Assembly (NCBI RefSeq): GCF_035582795.1
Contig: NC_134373.1
Location: 11,953,501 to 12,017,500, forward strand
Source of the DNA: Mycteria americana
Taxonomy: Eukaryota; Chordata; Aves; Ciconiiformes; Ciconiidae
DNA: 64,000 nt
Direction of reading: 5' to 3'
Shown here: piece by piece, positions 15,027-27,900 of the stretch
Layout: every line of letters starts with the position of its first letter
Position numbering within the stretch: the stretch's first letter is position 1
Translations under genes and position numbers: made by a program
Notes under the pieces: generated by a model
Databases searched by the model: none
Told to the model about the DNA's origin: nothing
What the model saw: only the letters and a program-made list of their open reading frames with translations

Positions 15027-15664
15027 AGAACAGTTGTTTTTCCATCATTTAAGAATTATTGCCTCCCTTTGTACCAAAATACAGAAGCTGTGTGGCTGCA
15101 GCAGAAAAATCTCATTTGCAGAAGAGAGATTAGCTGAATCATCACTTTCCTCTGCTTGAGATCTAAAGTGAAAGCCTCTTCCTCTCTCCCTCCCTTCCCC
15201 ACTCCCAGGCCCCCATAATTAGTTCATCGTTATAAACTGTTAAGAGCATTCCATTACACTTTATAAATGAGGGTGAATACGGGGAAACCATTTGTCTTGG
15301 TAGACAGAGGAGGCAAGTAAAACACCTCCTTCGCTACTCAAAGCAAGACATGATTACATAAAAATGTAAAGAGCAGTTAAAATCTTTGAAGTCTCCTAGC
15401 CCTAAAAATGTTATACCAATAAAAGTAGGCATTAATAGGCCGTACATTTTCAGCCACAGCAAGGCAGAAGGAAGAGTAAGATTCAGACTTTACACTTTTT
15501 GCTCATGTATTTCTGGCCCTATTTGGTCACCATATCTTGTGGCAGTGTACGAAGCTACTCTTGTATTAGTGATTTACTAAATGGGAATCTGCAATTAAGA
15601 CTAATAGCCCAGGTGGCAGAAAGAGGGAAGAAGAGGAAGGATTACACTTAACTGCACTTATTTT

Positions 15665-15688
15665 AAAAAAAAAAAAAAAAAAAAAAAA
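15665..15688. repeat. A24 homopolymer
   Basis: Twenty-four A followed by an A/G-rich tail. It could be a microsatellite or the tail of an unrecognised retroposed sequence; no source element is visible on its 5' side. Confidence 0.9.
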
Positions 15689-18634
15689 GGAAAGAAAGAA
15701 GAGTGTTTGTAGTATACCTCTAAGTTAAATTAACCTTAAGAATAAAAGCAGGGCATATGAAGTCTTCTAACTCAGGAAGCTATACATACCAGCAGTAAGA
15801 AAACAAGACCCACTTGCTTTCTCTCATTTCTCTCATACTGGAGCCGCTCAAACTCTCCAAACTGGCTGTTACTGGGCATTGTTTTTGCAAAGCTTAAAGC
15901 ACTCCCGTGGCTCAGACCTTTTGAATTCTTCCATGACACAGTCTACAGTGACTGCAGATATGAAAGTGGTTCAAATGACATCAAAAAGCAGGTAAGCCAG
16001 ATGACTAAAAATGTACAATCCCAGGTTAGAAATCCATCCTTCACATTAATATGCACACTGAGCCAACAATAAAACAGACCAACAAAATGATGGTCAGTGT
16101 CACTCCAAAAGGCCGAGCCAATTTCATACTTCCAAGCATCACATATTCAGGAAGATGACAAGATCTATTTGGAGTGTGGAGGGGTGGGGTGAGTGGTACA
16201 GAGATGGAGTGCTTTTCTCTCTGAAGGTGTGCTGAATCTTGTCCATTTTCCCCTTTTTGGGCTACCTCTCAAACTATTAAAAAAAGAAAAAAAAAAAAAA
16301 CACAAGAAAAAAAAAATCCTGTATAAAGTCTAAATGAGAGCTGATGAGTATAACTTTCAATTATCACATTGATTCCTAATTTCCTGGGCAGTCCTACAGG
16401 ATTAACCTGACCAAAATAATTGTTGCAAGAGCCCTTTATATTTCCAGTACTCCAGCACTCCTCCAAGGGCTTGCTTCCACCTTCTCTGTGAAGGTGACAG
16501 AAAGCCTAAGTGACACAGTGACACAGCTAAGGTCTGCCAGAGCGTCAGTGCTGCAGAAGGAAACGACCAGTGGGACCAGTGTGTGGAGCCTACTGACCTA
16601 GAGGAAGCATTGCTCCCTCTTCAGCATCAGTTTTGAGGGAAAATTCTGTGGGAACAAGCCAGGTATCAGACAAATCAAACATTTTCAGCCTGTAGCACTA
16701 CAGAGATCCAGACAGTTTGTGCGGCGCTTCCTGTGTAAGCAGCACAGTTAATTAACTCTGTGTTGATTAATGGTGCTCTCTCACATCAAGAATTTATTGA
16801 GTCTGTTATTATATACAAGGTCATAATTGCCAAACAGCCACAGCTAAATACCATTCCTTGCAGTCTATTCCTTAAGCATCATAATGTAAAATTAATTGGT
16901 ACTTGTTTGTTAATTAATATGAAATATTTTAAGTCATGCACCATAAAACTTACCACTGGTATGCTCTTTTCTAAACAGCCATGAATGAACAGAACTATTT
17001 TAATACCTTGGGAAGAACCTCCTCTTTTGAATCGGGGTAGGATGGGGGGTGTCTTTGTTCTTTGTAGTGGGGCTTTTCTGCGCTCAGGCACTTACCAAAA
17101 GAGCTATTCTTGAATAATTAGTCAGCAGTTATTCTACTTCTACGGTACATTAAGACAGACTAGCAAAAGACGTTCTTATGCAAGACTATGAGCGCCCACA
17201 CCAAAATATCTATTCAGAATAATTATTTTGGAGTAGCTGTTGCAGTAAATTTCCAAGCACAACTGACATCAGCTCACAGCAAATGATCTAACTTCGCCTC
17301 AGGGTAGCAACAAAGATCAAAAAGACACTTGAACTCCTTTGTCCCTTCTGAGATCTTTAAATCCAGGGTTAGCCTCTGTTTAGGGAAAGGGCTGGCAGCA
17401 TAACAAAGCAGATTCCCCACTGTGAAAGAAAGAAGCCCACAGGTTGGATCCCTAATCCTAAGGATGGGGAAGCAAATGCTTTGCACAGACGTGCCCCCTT
17501 CCCAGCAGCAAGGACCTGGGCAGTCACTGCCAATAAAGCTACACCGGCTTTAACCAACCTGTGGCAGTCCCCCCGCCATCGAGAGGCAAGTCAGCACACA
17601 GGCCTGCCTGCCAGTACAGCAAGAAACCAGAAACAGCATCCCAAGCCTCACTCTGCCACACAGGTGGGGAGAGCATCGGTTCCCAGGAGTCCACTGGGGA
17701 ACAGACCCTCGTTCCTGCAGCATCGCCCACACCCCCAACCAAGTAAAGCCCCTTCTATTTATATTTCTGCAGGCAGTTTTAACTACCCTCTAAGGGCTTG
17801 TCGGTAATGCAACCCTTTTCTTCAACCACATTTGTTTCCAAAAAAAGGGGCGTGGGCAGCATAAACTAGGTCTGACTGGTTTTTAAACTCGTTTAAAGCC
17901 AACCTCTGCAGAGAGATGGCTTTTGCATTGATTCCACTTGTCATGCTATGAACACCAGGGATCAGCACAACTCTACAGGGAATACAACACGCATGAACGT
18001 ATGCGGTAAAGCACAAGTAACGAAGCTCTCCTCTGGCTGAGCAAACTGTTTATCCCTCTGTAGAGAGAATTACCTTATTGGTGAAACATCTACTGTGGCT
18101 TAAAATTATTACTGCGTGTGTTCAAGGTTCAATTAACATATTAGCTGAACACTTTGTTACACATACACAAAAATCTGGACTGTCTTCTCTCCAAGCCTAC
18201 TGCTTGAAAGCAAACAAAACACACCAACAGAAGCAGTGTCAGGAATGAAACAATCACTCTTTCTCAAATGCAACATTATTCCTCGGATTGCATCCACATA
18301 GCTGAAGCACAGCTATTTACACAGCACTTTTTTTTGATGCTCCAATATCCCAGCAAGCAGCAGTGCCATTCAACCCAGCAGACTCTGAACAGTTCAATAA
18401 TCTCACATGGCCAGATAATACATGAAGAGATTTTGTTACTTCTGTGGGTCAGAGCCTTCCCTTTTTGCTGGGTACTGGACAGACAGCTGTAAACAGGCAC
18501 TAAGTGAAAGCTTGCTCCATGCTAGAGCTTTTTGACGGCAGAATATAAAGTAGCAAAGCTTAAGGCACTGAATTACACCTGCTTGTCCACCTCCTTTTAA
18601 TTTTTGTCCCTACAACAGAGGCAACTTAAAAATT

Positions 18635-18758
18635 CTCCAGACAACTGTCTGAAAGTCTGCAGGTCTTTAAAGACCTCTTTTAAAGTGCTGGAGACCATGT
18701 GTCTGCACAGAGTCATCTATAAGCAGTCGCACAAGGGTTTTCAGACAGTTGTCTGGAG
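18635..18758. repeat. 20-bp perfect inverted repeat with 84-bp loop and internal palindrome
   Basis: The left arm 18635-18654 and right arm 18739-18758 are exact reverse complements. The spacer contains a 16-bp perfect palindrome at 18661-18676 centred on TTTAAA. RNA from either strand could fold into a hairpin. No terminal-inverted-repeat transposon with coding was recognised. Confidence 0.9.
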
Positions 18759-20430
18759 TTTTCTTCAGCCAGCCCTGCGGGAACAAGAAGTGCTGAAGAT
18801 CACGTGCCTGCTCCGTGGTTTGCAGTCATTTGTGTCTCCTTTTCCAGGCAGCTCTCTGGTAAATCACATACCTACCTTGGAGGGCATGAAGCACTCATAA
18901 AAACCCATTAAAGATATGCAAACTCTACCCAGGAACAGGAACCAGGAGATGCCAAATGCAATCCCTGACTAATGTGAAAGCTGTGCCTATGCCTGTAGGA
19001 AGAGGCTAACAGCAAGGCTCACTGTAACCAGCTACCCCAGGTAACTGCACCTGCAAAGCCAGGGCAGGCAGGCGCTCCTGGGCTGTGCGATCTCCCCACC
19101 AACAGCGGGTGCATCCTCAGAGACTCAGGTCCGGACAGTTCACTCTCTGAGCTACCTGGAGATACAGGCTACATGGCTGTGTGAGCTAGTCTTACCCTTC
19201 TCTGTGGAGGAGGACAAATCTGTTCAGCTCCATTTGCTCCTGTTTGCAGAGAAGAAATAACACTCCTCTGGGTAGATGCACTCCTCTTGGTGATGCACAA
19301 ATTCCCCAGTCTTCATGAAAATGCTTCTAAAAGGAGCACCCTTATCTAATTAGAAACTAAATTATATGTCTATAAATATTTACATGTAATAAACAAAACT
19401 TAGTGAGAAGACTGCTCAGTTTCAGCCTGACATGAAATGGACCTTGTGTGACCATACCCAAAGGGCACCGTCTGTTTCACTCAGTTTCCATATTTGAGAG
19501 GCTGTCTCCATTTCTCTGAACCCACCCAGCTTCGTGTGTGTGCTCTGTGGCCAGGAGTCACAGAGTCCTGGATTATTAGGACATTTAGTCTAAACAAGTG
19601 GCATTGATACACCACAAGCTGATCTCACTTTTACCGTTTGCACTGCCAGAATACAATGCTAAGCCTATGACACAGGATTAGTGACCAAAGACAGCCACCC
19701 ACTGCAATCAGCCAGAATAAACCTTTACCTACCAGGTGACCTAGAAACCATTTCCTAACAGAGCACTTTATCTTAAGCAGCACCAATGCTGATTTTATAC
19801 TTTATGGAACAAATATCTAAATAAACTATATGTTCATTGAATTTAACACTGTGCTATGAAACTGCATGCCACCGCTCATTTCTCATCTTGCAACATCACA
19901 AGATTGGCATCAGCCCACATGGTAAACAGTGTTAAAACAACTTGCAGGGAGGAAGGGCACCGCTGTGAATCAGCCACTGAAAGAGGTAAATCAGGATTTG
20001 GCTCTTGCTCTGTCACCCGCTCCTTTCTCAGCCTGACCTCGGTCACAGAGTTTCTCTGCACCCCAGTTCTCCCACTGCAAACCAGGGTAACGACCACCTT
20101 CTCTTGACAGTGCCATCAGGCAGCACCATTGCGCCTCTGCCTATTTGTTGCCTGCCTCCTCCCCTGCCTCCTCCTAGCATCCCTCATAGTCTCCACCTTG
20201 GCTCCACAGCGCAGCTCTTCCCACTCCTCCTCCCTCTCTCCCACCTCTAAAGCCGCCTTGGCGGCTTCTTAAAATCTCAGATTTGCCTCCAGCCAAGGAT
20301 ATCCAAGCCACGGGCTCCATCTGCAGAAAACCCCACCAGAAGCAGGGTGACATCTCCTAACAGAAGAGCAGGATTACACATATACCTAAACAATCCGGGC
20401 TTGTTTGCGTTAAAAGAAAGATATTTCCTC

Positions 20431-20672
20431 TTGTGCTGGTCTTGGCTGGGATAGAGTTTATTTTCTTCATAGTAGCTGGTACGGGGCTACGTTTTGGATT
20501 TGTGCTGGAAACAGTGTTGATAATACAGGGATGCTTTAGTTACTGCTGAGCAGCGCTTACACAGAGTCAAGGCCTTTTCTGCCTCTCACCCCACCCCACC
20601 AGCGTCCCATGGGGGGTAGTGAGCGAGTAGCTGTGGAGTGCTTAGTTGCCAGCTGGGGTTAAACCACAAGAC
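20431..20672. mobile_element. Avian endogenous-retrovirus LTR remnant (internally deleted)
   Basis: The segment opens with a TGTGCTGGTCTTGGCTGGGA-like end and closes with GGGGTTAAACCACAAGA. These are the two ends of an LTR family I recognise from many neoavian genomes, inverted here relative to its usual TGTCGTGGTTTAA start. The middle is much shorter than in full copies, so it is a decayed, internally deleted solo LTR. No retroviral genes adjoin it. The family assignment is from memory and orientation is left open. Confidence 0.65.
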
Positions 20673-23600
20673 TCATACTAGGCTTGATTCACGTTGAGCG
20701 GGATGCAGCAGGATCACTCACCTAAGCGCTCTCCTCTCAAACAGAGGCAATGGTTGCAGGATCTGCAACACCGCATTTACTTGGTTGGTAGAGTACTTTG
20801 GAAATGTTCCTGGAGTCAATGACTAAATAAGTCCCTCTCTTGATTTTAAATTGGAGATAAATGCTGCGTGTCGCACTGGCAAGCACATTAAAGCAGCTGG
20901 AAGCACAAAGACAATACAGGGTATTTTCAGGCCTTTGTTCTCTCATTTTTTACCCTTGGCATGTTAAACAACTAAAGACCACACTGAGCAAATCAGTGTT
21001 TTACCAGATAACACTGCAGGCTTCTAGCTTTGAAATCCCAGGCTCCCCGCTGGCACCAGCTCACACAGCGAGAGGGCTGGCTCAGGCAGAGACATCAGCC
21101 CAACTTGGTGGCCTGTGGACCCAGCCTCCTACTGCCTGCAAGGCCCAACAGCACAGGCACAGCTTGTTTGCGCTTGCCTTATTGCACAGAAGACAAAAGA
21201 AATAACCTTTATTAAAAAAAAAAAAACAAAACACCTAGGACGGCGAGAATGAAAACACTAGTGAAGAGGATGTTGTCCATCTTTGTCTATTGTAAGTATG
21301 GAAAAAATGAACTTTATACATAGAAACACAGAAAGGCAGGTGCTGCTACCAGCGTGTTGCTATAAATACAAAGCAGCTTCCCCATATTCCTACAAAGCTG
21401 GTCTAGATTCAATGCAGCTGAAAGCAAAATTTCATCCAAGGATGAGATTTCAGAAGGCTATCTGTGGCCCTTTCACCTTGGAAAGGCAAGGAGCCTATCA
21501 TGTTAAAATGACACTATGATAAAATGGGTTATGTTCTCCATCTGAATGGTACTCCCTACATTATTAATGACAAAATGCATATAAAAGCTTATTAATGTTC
21601 ACACTAGTTTCCTTTCCCAGAAAACTTGATCATATTTAGAATGTAAAAGCCTGTGCATCTAACAGTGCAGTTGACTGCTGTCTTCTCTTCAGTTTATACA
21701 TTGCGGATAGCAATACGTGATTTTTACATTTTTACTATTAAATTACATGCTCTGTACTGCTGGTAATACTTCATTTACAGACATCAGTTAGAGGTAGGCA
21801 ACTCAGTCGGTACCAAACAACTATTTTGCTAAAAGCTTTTGCATGGACAAAAGACATTTGATCAAGCAACAAGTCTGTAAAATTACAAAGGCTGCAAGAT
21901 GGGGAAAAAACAGGTCATATCATGAGATTGCAAAATATGCCAGAATAGAAACGGTAATGCTTAAACAGAAAATTATTCATCGCTAGCGATTATTTGCACT
22001 TTCTGTGTCATTAAGGATATCAACATGTGGCTGTGGCCCTTGGAGCAATCCTACACATACATAAATCAGTAGCACAAGGGTTTTTCATGAGAAACCAACT
22101 CCTTTATGCAAAAAAGCTAAAGCCTTAGCTCAGTAAATGGATGCCGTCAGGTACATCTGTTAAGACCGTGTGCAGAAGTCAACCATTATGGTTTTGCTTA
22201 CTTCCTCATAAAGATGCAGTAGCATGCAGCTGCGAGGAGGAAGCGAGGGCTTTGCGAGGGCATTCTCCCCAAATACTCTTTTCAAAATAAGAAAGCAAGC
22301 CATTACAAATAATTCCAGCAAAAAACTGCATGTCTGTACATAAAACCAGCTCATAACACAAAATACAAACATCAACCAGACAAGCCTACGTTATGCTAGG
22401 AGGTTCAGCACTGCATGGCAGAGACGTATTAAACGGCCTCCATTTTTGGTTGTACATCTGCAGCCAGGAAAGACTTTTTCTTCCCTCAAAAGCAAAACAC
22501 ATGCAAATGTCTGTCATCAAAAAGCACGTATGTTTTTGGAATGTCACAATTACCTAGCCACAACTAAATGCTGTAATTTGTTGACCAACTCCTTGCAAAC
22601 TTCAATAATGACCTCAAACCCTTGGATAAAACTGCAAAATAATTTCCCCCTTTAAATGTAATTTTGTAATGCTTTGATTCCCACCCATCACCAGGCTGAA
22701 GGGCTCCAACAGCATGCAGATACATGTTTCTAGTGCAGCAATTAAAGCAAAGCTGAAGCCACAGACAGCAGCTGTGGGAACTTTCCAGCCCAAGCTTTCC
22801 AGCTAACAAAAAAAGTGACAAATGTCAGATATGTACTTCTGGAAAAAAAATGTCAATTTAAAAATGGAAACAGCTGAAAATGCAATGTTTTTCAGCTAAT
22901 AAGTGTTCAAACTAAATGGTTAAAATACAGAGGTATTCTGCCAACAAGTTTAGCTTACCTGTATGTCCTGCAACATACACGCAGCAATATGTGAAGCAGG
23001 GCATTCAAACAGAAAAGCAGGAATAAAAAACAGAAGAAACGGTCAATGTTATCAGAATATACTTTGAAACATTTGCCTAATAGGCTTATACCTACAATAT
23101 CTGGCTCCTGTAGGCACCTGATGACACTAGAACCTGTATTAGCACCACTGAAAGAAAAAAAAATTCTAGACAACAGAGATTAAAAAGAAGCCTAAAAACA
23201 TAATAAGCTGGAGCATTAATTATTTTGTACAAATATTGCCCAAGGCTGAAACGATAGCTCCTAAAGAGTAAGCTGCTCATTTCTCAAGCAGTCAGAGATG
23301 TGCTGATCAGGGGGACAGCTTTAGGAAGAGAAGGTGCTTGGCCCAGCTCCTCCAGGTGAACACGCCACAGAGCACCAGGCCAGCACGGGGAAACCCTTCC
23401 TGTCAGCACCACATCCCAGAGTCTCTGCCTCTCCAGCAACGAACAAGCAGGATCAGCTACACCTAGACCTCCAGAAACAACCTGTAAAAGTTTTCTTTGC
23501 TGGCTTTCAGGGATTTGCCCCCGAGGCCGGTGCGTGACCGACAGCACTGCCACAGTGCTGTCGATGGAACGGCACTGGCTCAAAACCATGCCCAGGAGAG

Positions 23601-24254
23601 CTGCAGCGTGAGCAGCCGCCACATTCAGCAACCAGCTAGCACTTTGGGCACTTTTGTTCCTGGGTCACAGAAATCATCTGCCCACCCTCAAGCAAGGAGC
23701 CAGATAAAAATACCACCTTGCCCAAACCAAGCTGTTACACAAGCGCCCAAGCTGGGAGGAACATTTATCTCTCTACTAAATGTAGTCATGACAACCACAT
23801 CTTCATTTAAGAGATGAGCAGGAAGAGGTCATGAGGCACTTGTCATGGAGAGATAAAATACCACACCTCAAGTGCGCACAGGAGGGTGAGTTTTGCTGGA
23901 TGCCATCTGCAATTCAAGAAAACTAACATCCTAACACGACAGGCACACACCCCCTGAAAACAGCCCAGGCATCTAGGTGCAACCACTGCAAAGTGCTTAC
24001 AGTATTACCAAACAGCAAACTTCTGGAGGATTTCTCTGCTAAAGAAATATCTATGATGGACTTGAGCACGCTACACCACTCCAGAAATTCTCCTCATTAA
24101 AGTGCTTCTTGTTTACCTTGAAACAAGCTACAAAACTATCAGAAAGTGATACTTATTGCAGAAGCAAGAACCAACAAAAGCAAGCAACTTCCTTTTCAAG
24201 CCTGTATCTTGCTCTCTTTGGCTACTCAAAGCTTCCCCCTCCCCACCCTCTGAA

Positions 24255-24390
24255 CAGGACCATCTCTGGAGGCATTTAAAAGACGTGTGGGGACATGGTT
24301 TAGTGGTGGACTTGGCAGTGCTAGGTTTACGGTTGGACTCGATGATCTTAAAGGTCTTTTCCAACCTATACGATTCTATGATACTATGAG
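24255..24390 (+). mobile_element. CR1 LINE 3' end, plus orientation
   Basis: It contains the characteristic CR1 3' segment (GGTTGGACTCGATGATCTTA, then GGTCTTTTCCAACC) and ends with the terminal GATTCTATGATACTATGA repeat. Only about 135 bp of the 3' end is present, a typical 5'-truncated copy with no ORF. Confidence 0.9.
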
Positions 24391-25469
24391 TCCGAGTTCA
24401 GGTGCCATCTATACCAGATGGCAGCAACCATCGTTCCTACAGGTCTGAACAAGGGCAGGAATGCTGGTACATCCCATTTTTTCCAAAGTTTTTATTTTCT
24501 TTTAAAACACACGGAGCCACGGCTCACAGTATGTATGGCATGCCTAGGAACATCACGGCTGTAGAAAGCCAATGGCTGCCATGGTGGAGTTATTTTGGTC
24601 CAACCACATTTTCGTTTCATAATAAATAAGAGAGAAACACTGTTGTGGGTAAATTCCTCCTTCTTCCTTCCCCACAGTTACCTTTGTTTTGTGGCTACTT
24701 GAGTATTTTGTACTAAAACGGATTATCTCTGCCTTGCTGTGAGCCCTTTCAAAAACACTTGGCAGCCTGCAAATTAATATACACCTTAGTATTATCCAGC
24801 AATAACACGAGGAGGGGAGGAATCGTGGGACCTCACGCCACGCAAAATGAACCCGCAGGCTGGCTGTGGCTACGGGGCACAGGTTCATTATTCCTATTTT
24901 ATACAGCAGATTCAGGGGTATCTTCTCAGGTGCTTTTACTTGTCAGAGAGAAAGGATACACAGAAAGACAGTCTTGTCAATTGAATGATTCTGAAATAAG
25001 TTAAAGACACACCATCATTTGGAAATTTAATTGGTTTTGTTAGGAGATTATTTGTTACTGGTGTATTCATTTTGGTTTTAAGTGTATTCAGACATAAGTC
25101 CAGCCTTTGCCCAGCCGATTTTTATGATCTTTGACATCTGTTTAAAATTATTTAAACATCTGCTTAATGCTGTTTCTCTGTGACCATAATAAAAAGGATC
25201 CTGATGGTCAGCGGAGAACTGTCAAACACAGGAAAACATTTGGGAAAGGGAGGGAGAGAAATGGTCCTTTCAGTTCTAGTCACACTGCATTACTCTCGGC
25301 AATCAAGGACAACAGGCAAAATACCAGGAGACAGGATGAGGTTTCGCAGTTAATAGCAGCCTAAGTGCACACACTAACCACTTATCTGGGCTTCATTACC
25401 CTTATTGCATACATATGCATGCTTGTAAGGGTAGCCTAAAAATAAGTCTGGTTTTTGGTACATACAGGG

Positions 25470-25530
25470 CCTGAGCCAGTGATGCTGAAGTCCCAGTAAA
25501 TTTTGACCCCCCCAGGTGCACTGGCTCAGG
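25470..25530. repeat. 12-bp inverted repeat
   Basis: CCTGAGCCAGTG (25470-25481) and its exact reverse complement (25519-25530) are separated by 37 bp, allowing a small hairpin. Confidence 0.85.
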
Positions 25531-27633
25531 GCTAGACAGAGCCTGTGTCTGTCTCAGATTTACAGCAAGCTTCCCACCGAATTTGGCAGTGCAGGTATAA
25601 AAACACTAAGCACTACATCTCTTAAAAGTAGCTACGCAGACTTCACCTCTAGGTAACTTCCCATTCTATCTTTGTTTATAGAAAACATTTGCAGTGTCTT
25701 TTTGAAAGACAGAATTATGCATTTCCCCTGTAAACATGCATAACTATAATCAGCAACCAGGCAGGGGAGAGCTTGCGTCAGCCCCTGACAGACATCAACA
25801 AGCAGGACGTCCCAGCGCAGGAGCCAGTCCGACCGTCGCCGCCTCTGACACAGCACGATGGGCGCATTCGTGCCAAGGCCTGTGAAGGCAACCCGGTCAG
25901 CACAGGCAGAGAGCTGGCATCCCAAATCAAACACAGCCACACACGGAGCGACTTTGTTGGCTTTAAACAGGAAGAAGAGGACGGAGTTCGCTACAGAGAC
26001 AACCTGCAGGCCTGTGGGCACCGCTGGCAGTCCTGCAAGGAGGGCCTCAGCTGGCAAGGCAAGCCTGGAAATGAGATGGAGACACTACAGAAACTTAGAT
26101 TCTTCCAAAATAATTTTCCAAAACCTAACTCACAGAAGTTTACATAGAGAAATATTTTAAGATCTTTTATCCTCTCAACAGAGCGCTGACAGGAGCAATT
26201 GTCTGTGTTTGCTGCCCAGAACCATCAATGGAAACCCTGAAGATTAAAAGCACACTCAGCAGGACTTGACTAACAGGCTTTCTCTTGAAAAGTTTGCAAG
26301 TGGCAAACAAACAGTTCTCAAGAAACCAAGTTACTCAGCACAAGTATGAAGAATAAGCCGTGCAAAGAACTGCAGGCAGCGGGCAGGGAGAGCACCCTGC
26401 ATCTGCTGGTTACTCAGAGGACAGGAGAGAGGTGGGTCCAGGCAACAACTACTGCTCAAAAAGCAGCCACAAAAGTCAAAAAACAATAGATAATTTCACC
26501 CTTAGAGAGCTTTGCTGAAGGGGAAAGGCGGCTCATGAGAAGGAGGGAACGGCAACTCAAAATACAGGAAGGAAAGAAGAGCTGCAGCAAGTAGGTTTCC
26601 TCAAACAGCACCCGAGGGGCACAGCAAGGGTTTTCATGCCCTGTCATATGTGCAGAGCCAGGCTCAAGCTGTGTCAGTGCAACTCACACCTGAAAGCCTC
26701 TGGCCACCCACTTGCTGAAGCACTTGTCTTCTGCTGCTTCTGAACTCTAGCTTAAATGCAAAGGCTTTTATCACATATAACTGCACCCTCACATAATACA
26801 AAATACTAACACTTACCAAAATGGAAAAAGTACAACCAATAAACTGGATTGGAACAACATAGCAATAACTTAGAGTTGAAAAAAAAAATTTTTTTCAGTC
26901 CTTAAAGCAATTTGCATGCTTGCTGTGATCAACATTCGCTGCAGAGATGGTAAAAAAAAAAGGAATGGATAAAAGTTTTAAGATTTAGAGTAAGCTTTGC
27001 AATATTTGTATATGACAACTGAAATATTTAGAACATCGGAATGTTTACAACTGCACAGACACACGACTACAGACAAAGATTACAATCCTAGGCATTTAAT
27101 TTAAGTTTTATGAATTAGGTTGTTTTCAGCTTAACATTTAGCCATTTAAAAATGGCTAGCAAGGGGTTACTGAAGAAAGGAAGGCCTGGAAGAAATTCAT
27201 GCAGAAACGAATGGTGGTGGAATACACTTCCTGTGGTTAAATGATTTAAGGGTTTCTCGTGGCTCGACTGGTGAGCTAGCAACTACCATCACTGGAAGCA
27301 AATTCAAGTAACCTACACTAACGCTAAACTCTTAAACTAAGCTCTCCTGCCTAAGGAGTGAATGCAGCCAAAAGTACCGATAATCTCTTTGGAGGATTAA
27401 GCATAGCAATACCTTAGCACCTTTCAGCTATATCAAAAAAGCAGCAATAATGAAATTCTGTCTGTCTTCAAAGCCTCTATAAGAAACAGTGTGGTTAATT
27501 TCTCATCTGTCTGAACGCTCCAAGTGCTGTTAGATGCGGTTCGTAAGAGAAGCCAAGAATGGAGGCAAGGAGGAAACAGGTTACTTAGAGAAACACATGT
27601 TTAAACTCTCAGTGTGGGGGTTCTCTAGTCTTC

Positions 27634-27900
27634 ATAGAGTCATAGAGTGCTTTGGGTTGGAAGGGACCCTTAAAGATCATCTGGTTCCAACCCCCTTGAC
27701 ACGGGCAGGGACATCTTCCACTAGATCAGGTTGCTCAAAGCCCCATCCAACCTGGCCTTGAACACTTCCAGGGATGGGGCATCCACAACTTCCAGTGCCT
27801 CACCACCCTCATAGTGAAGAATTTCTTCCTTATATCTAATCTAAATCTACCCTCTTTCAGTTTAAAGCCATTACCTTGTCTTCTCCTACACAAAGCTCTC
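27634..27900 (-). mobile_element. CR1 LINE 3' end, minus orientation
   Basis: It starts with the reverse of the CR1 terminal repeat (TCATAGAGTCATAGAG) and continues through the antisense of the conserved 3' region (GGTTGGAAGGGACC and CATCCAACCTGGCCTTGAAC). It lacks the usual segment mentioning CTGGGCAACCTG, so it carries an internal deletion. 5'-truncated and noncoding. Confidence 0.92.

Noticed and set aside
18604..18900. A 98-codon plus-strand frame over the 18.6-kb inverted repeat
   Set aside because: No recognisable domain. The nucleotide-level inverted repeat explains the locus better than a protein.
20254..20275. Short GC hairpin AGCCGCC/GGCGGCT
   Set aside because: An 8-bp stem with a 2-nt loop is too small to support a function.
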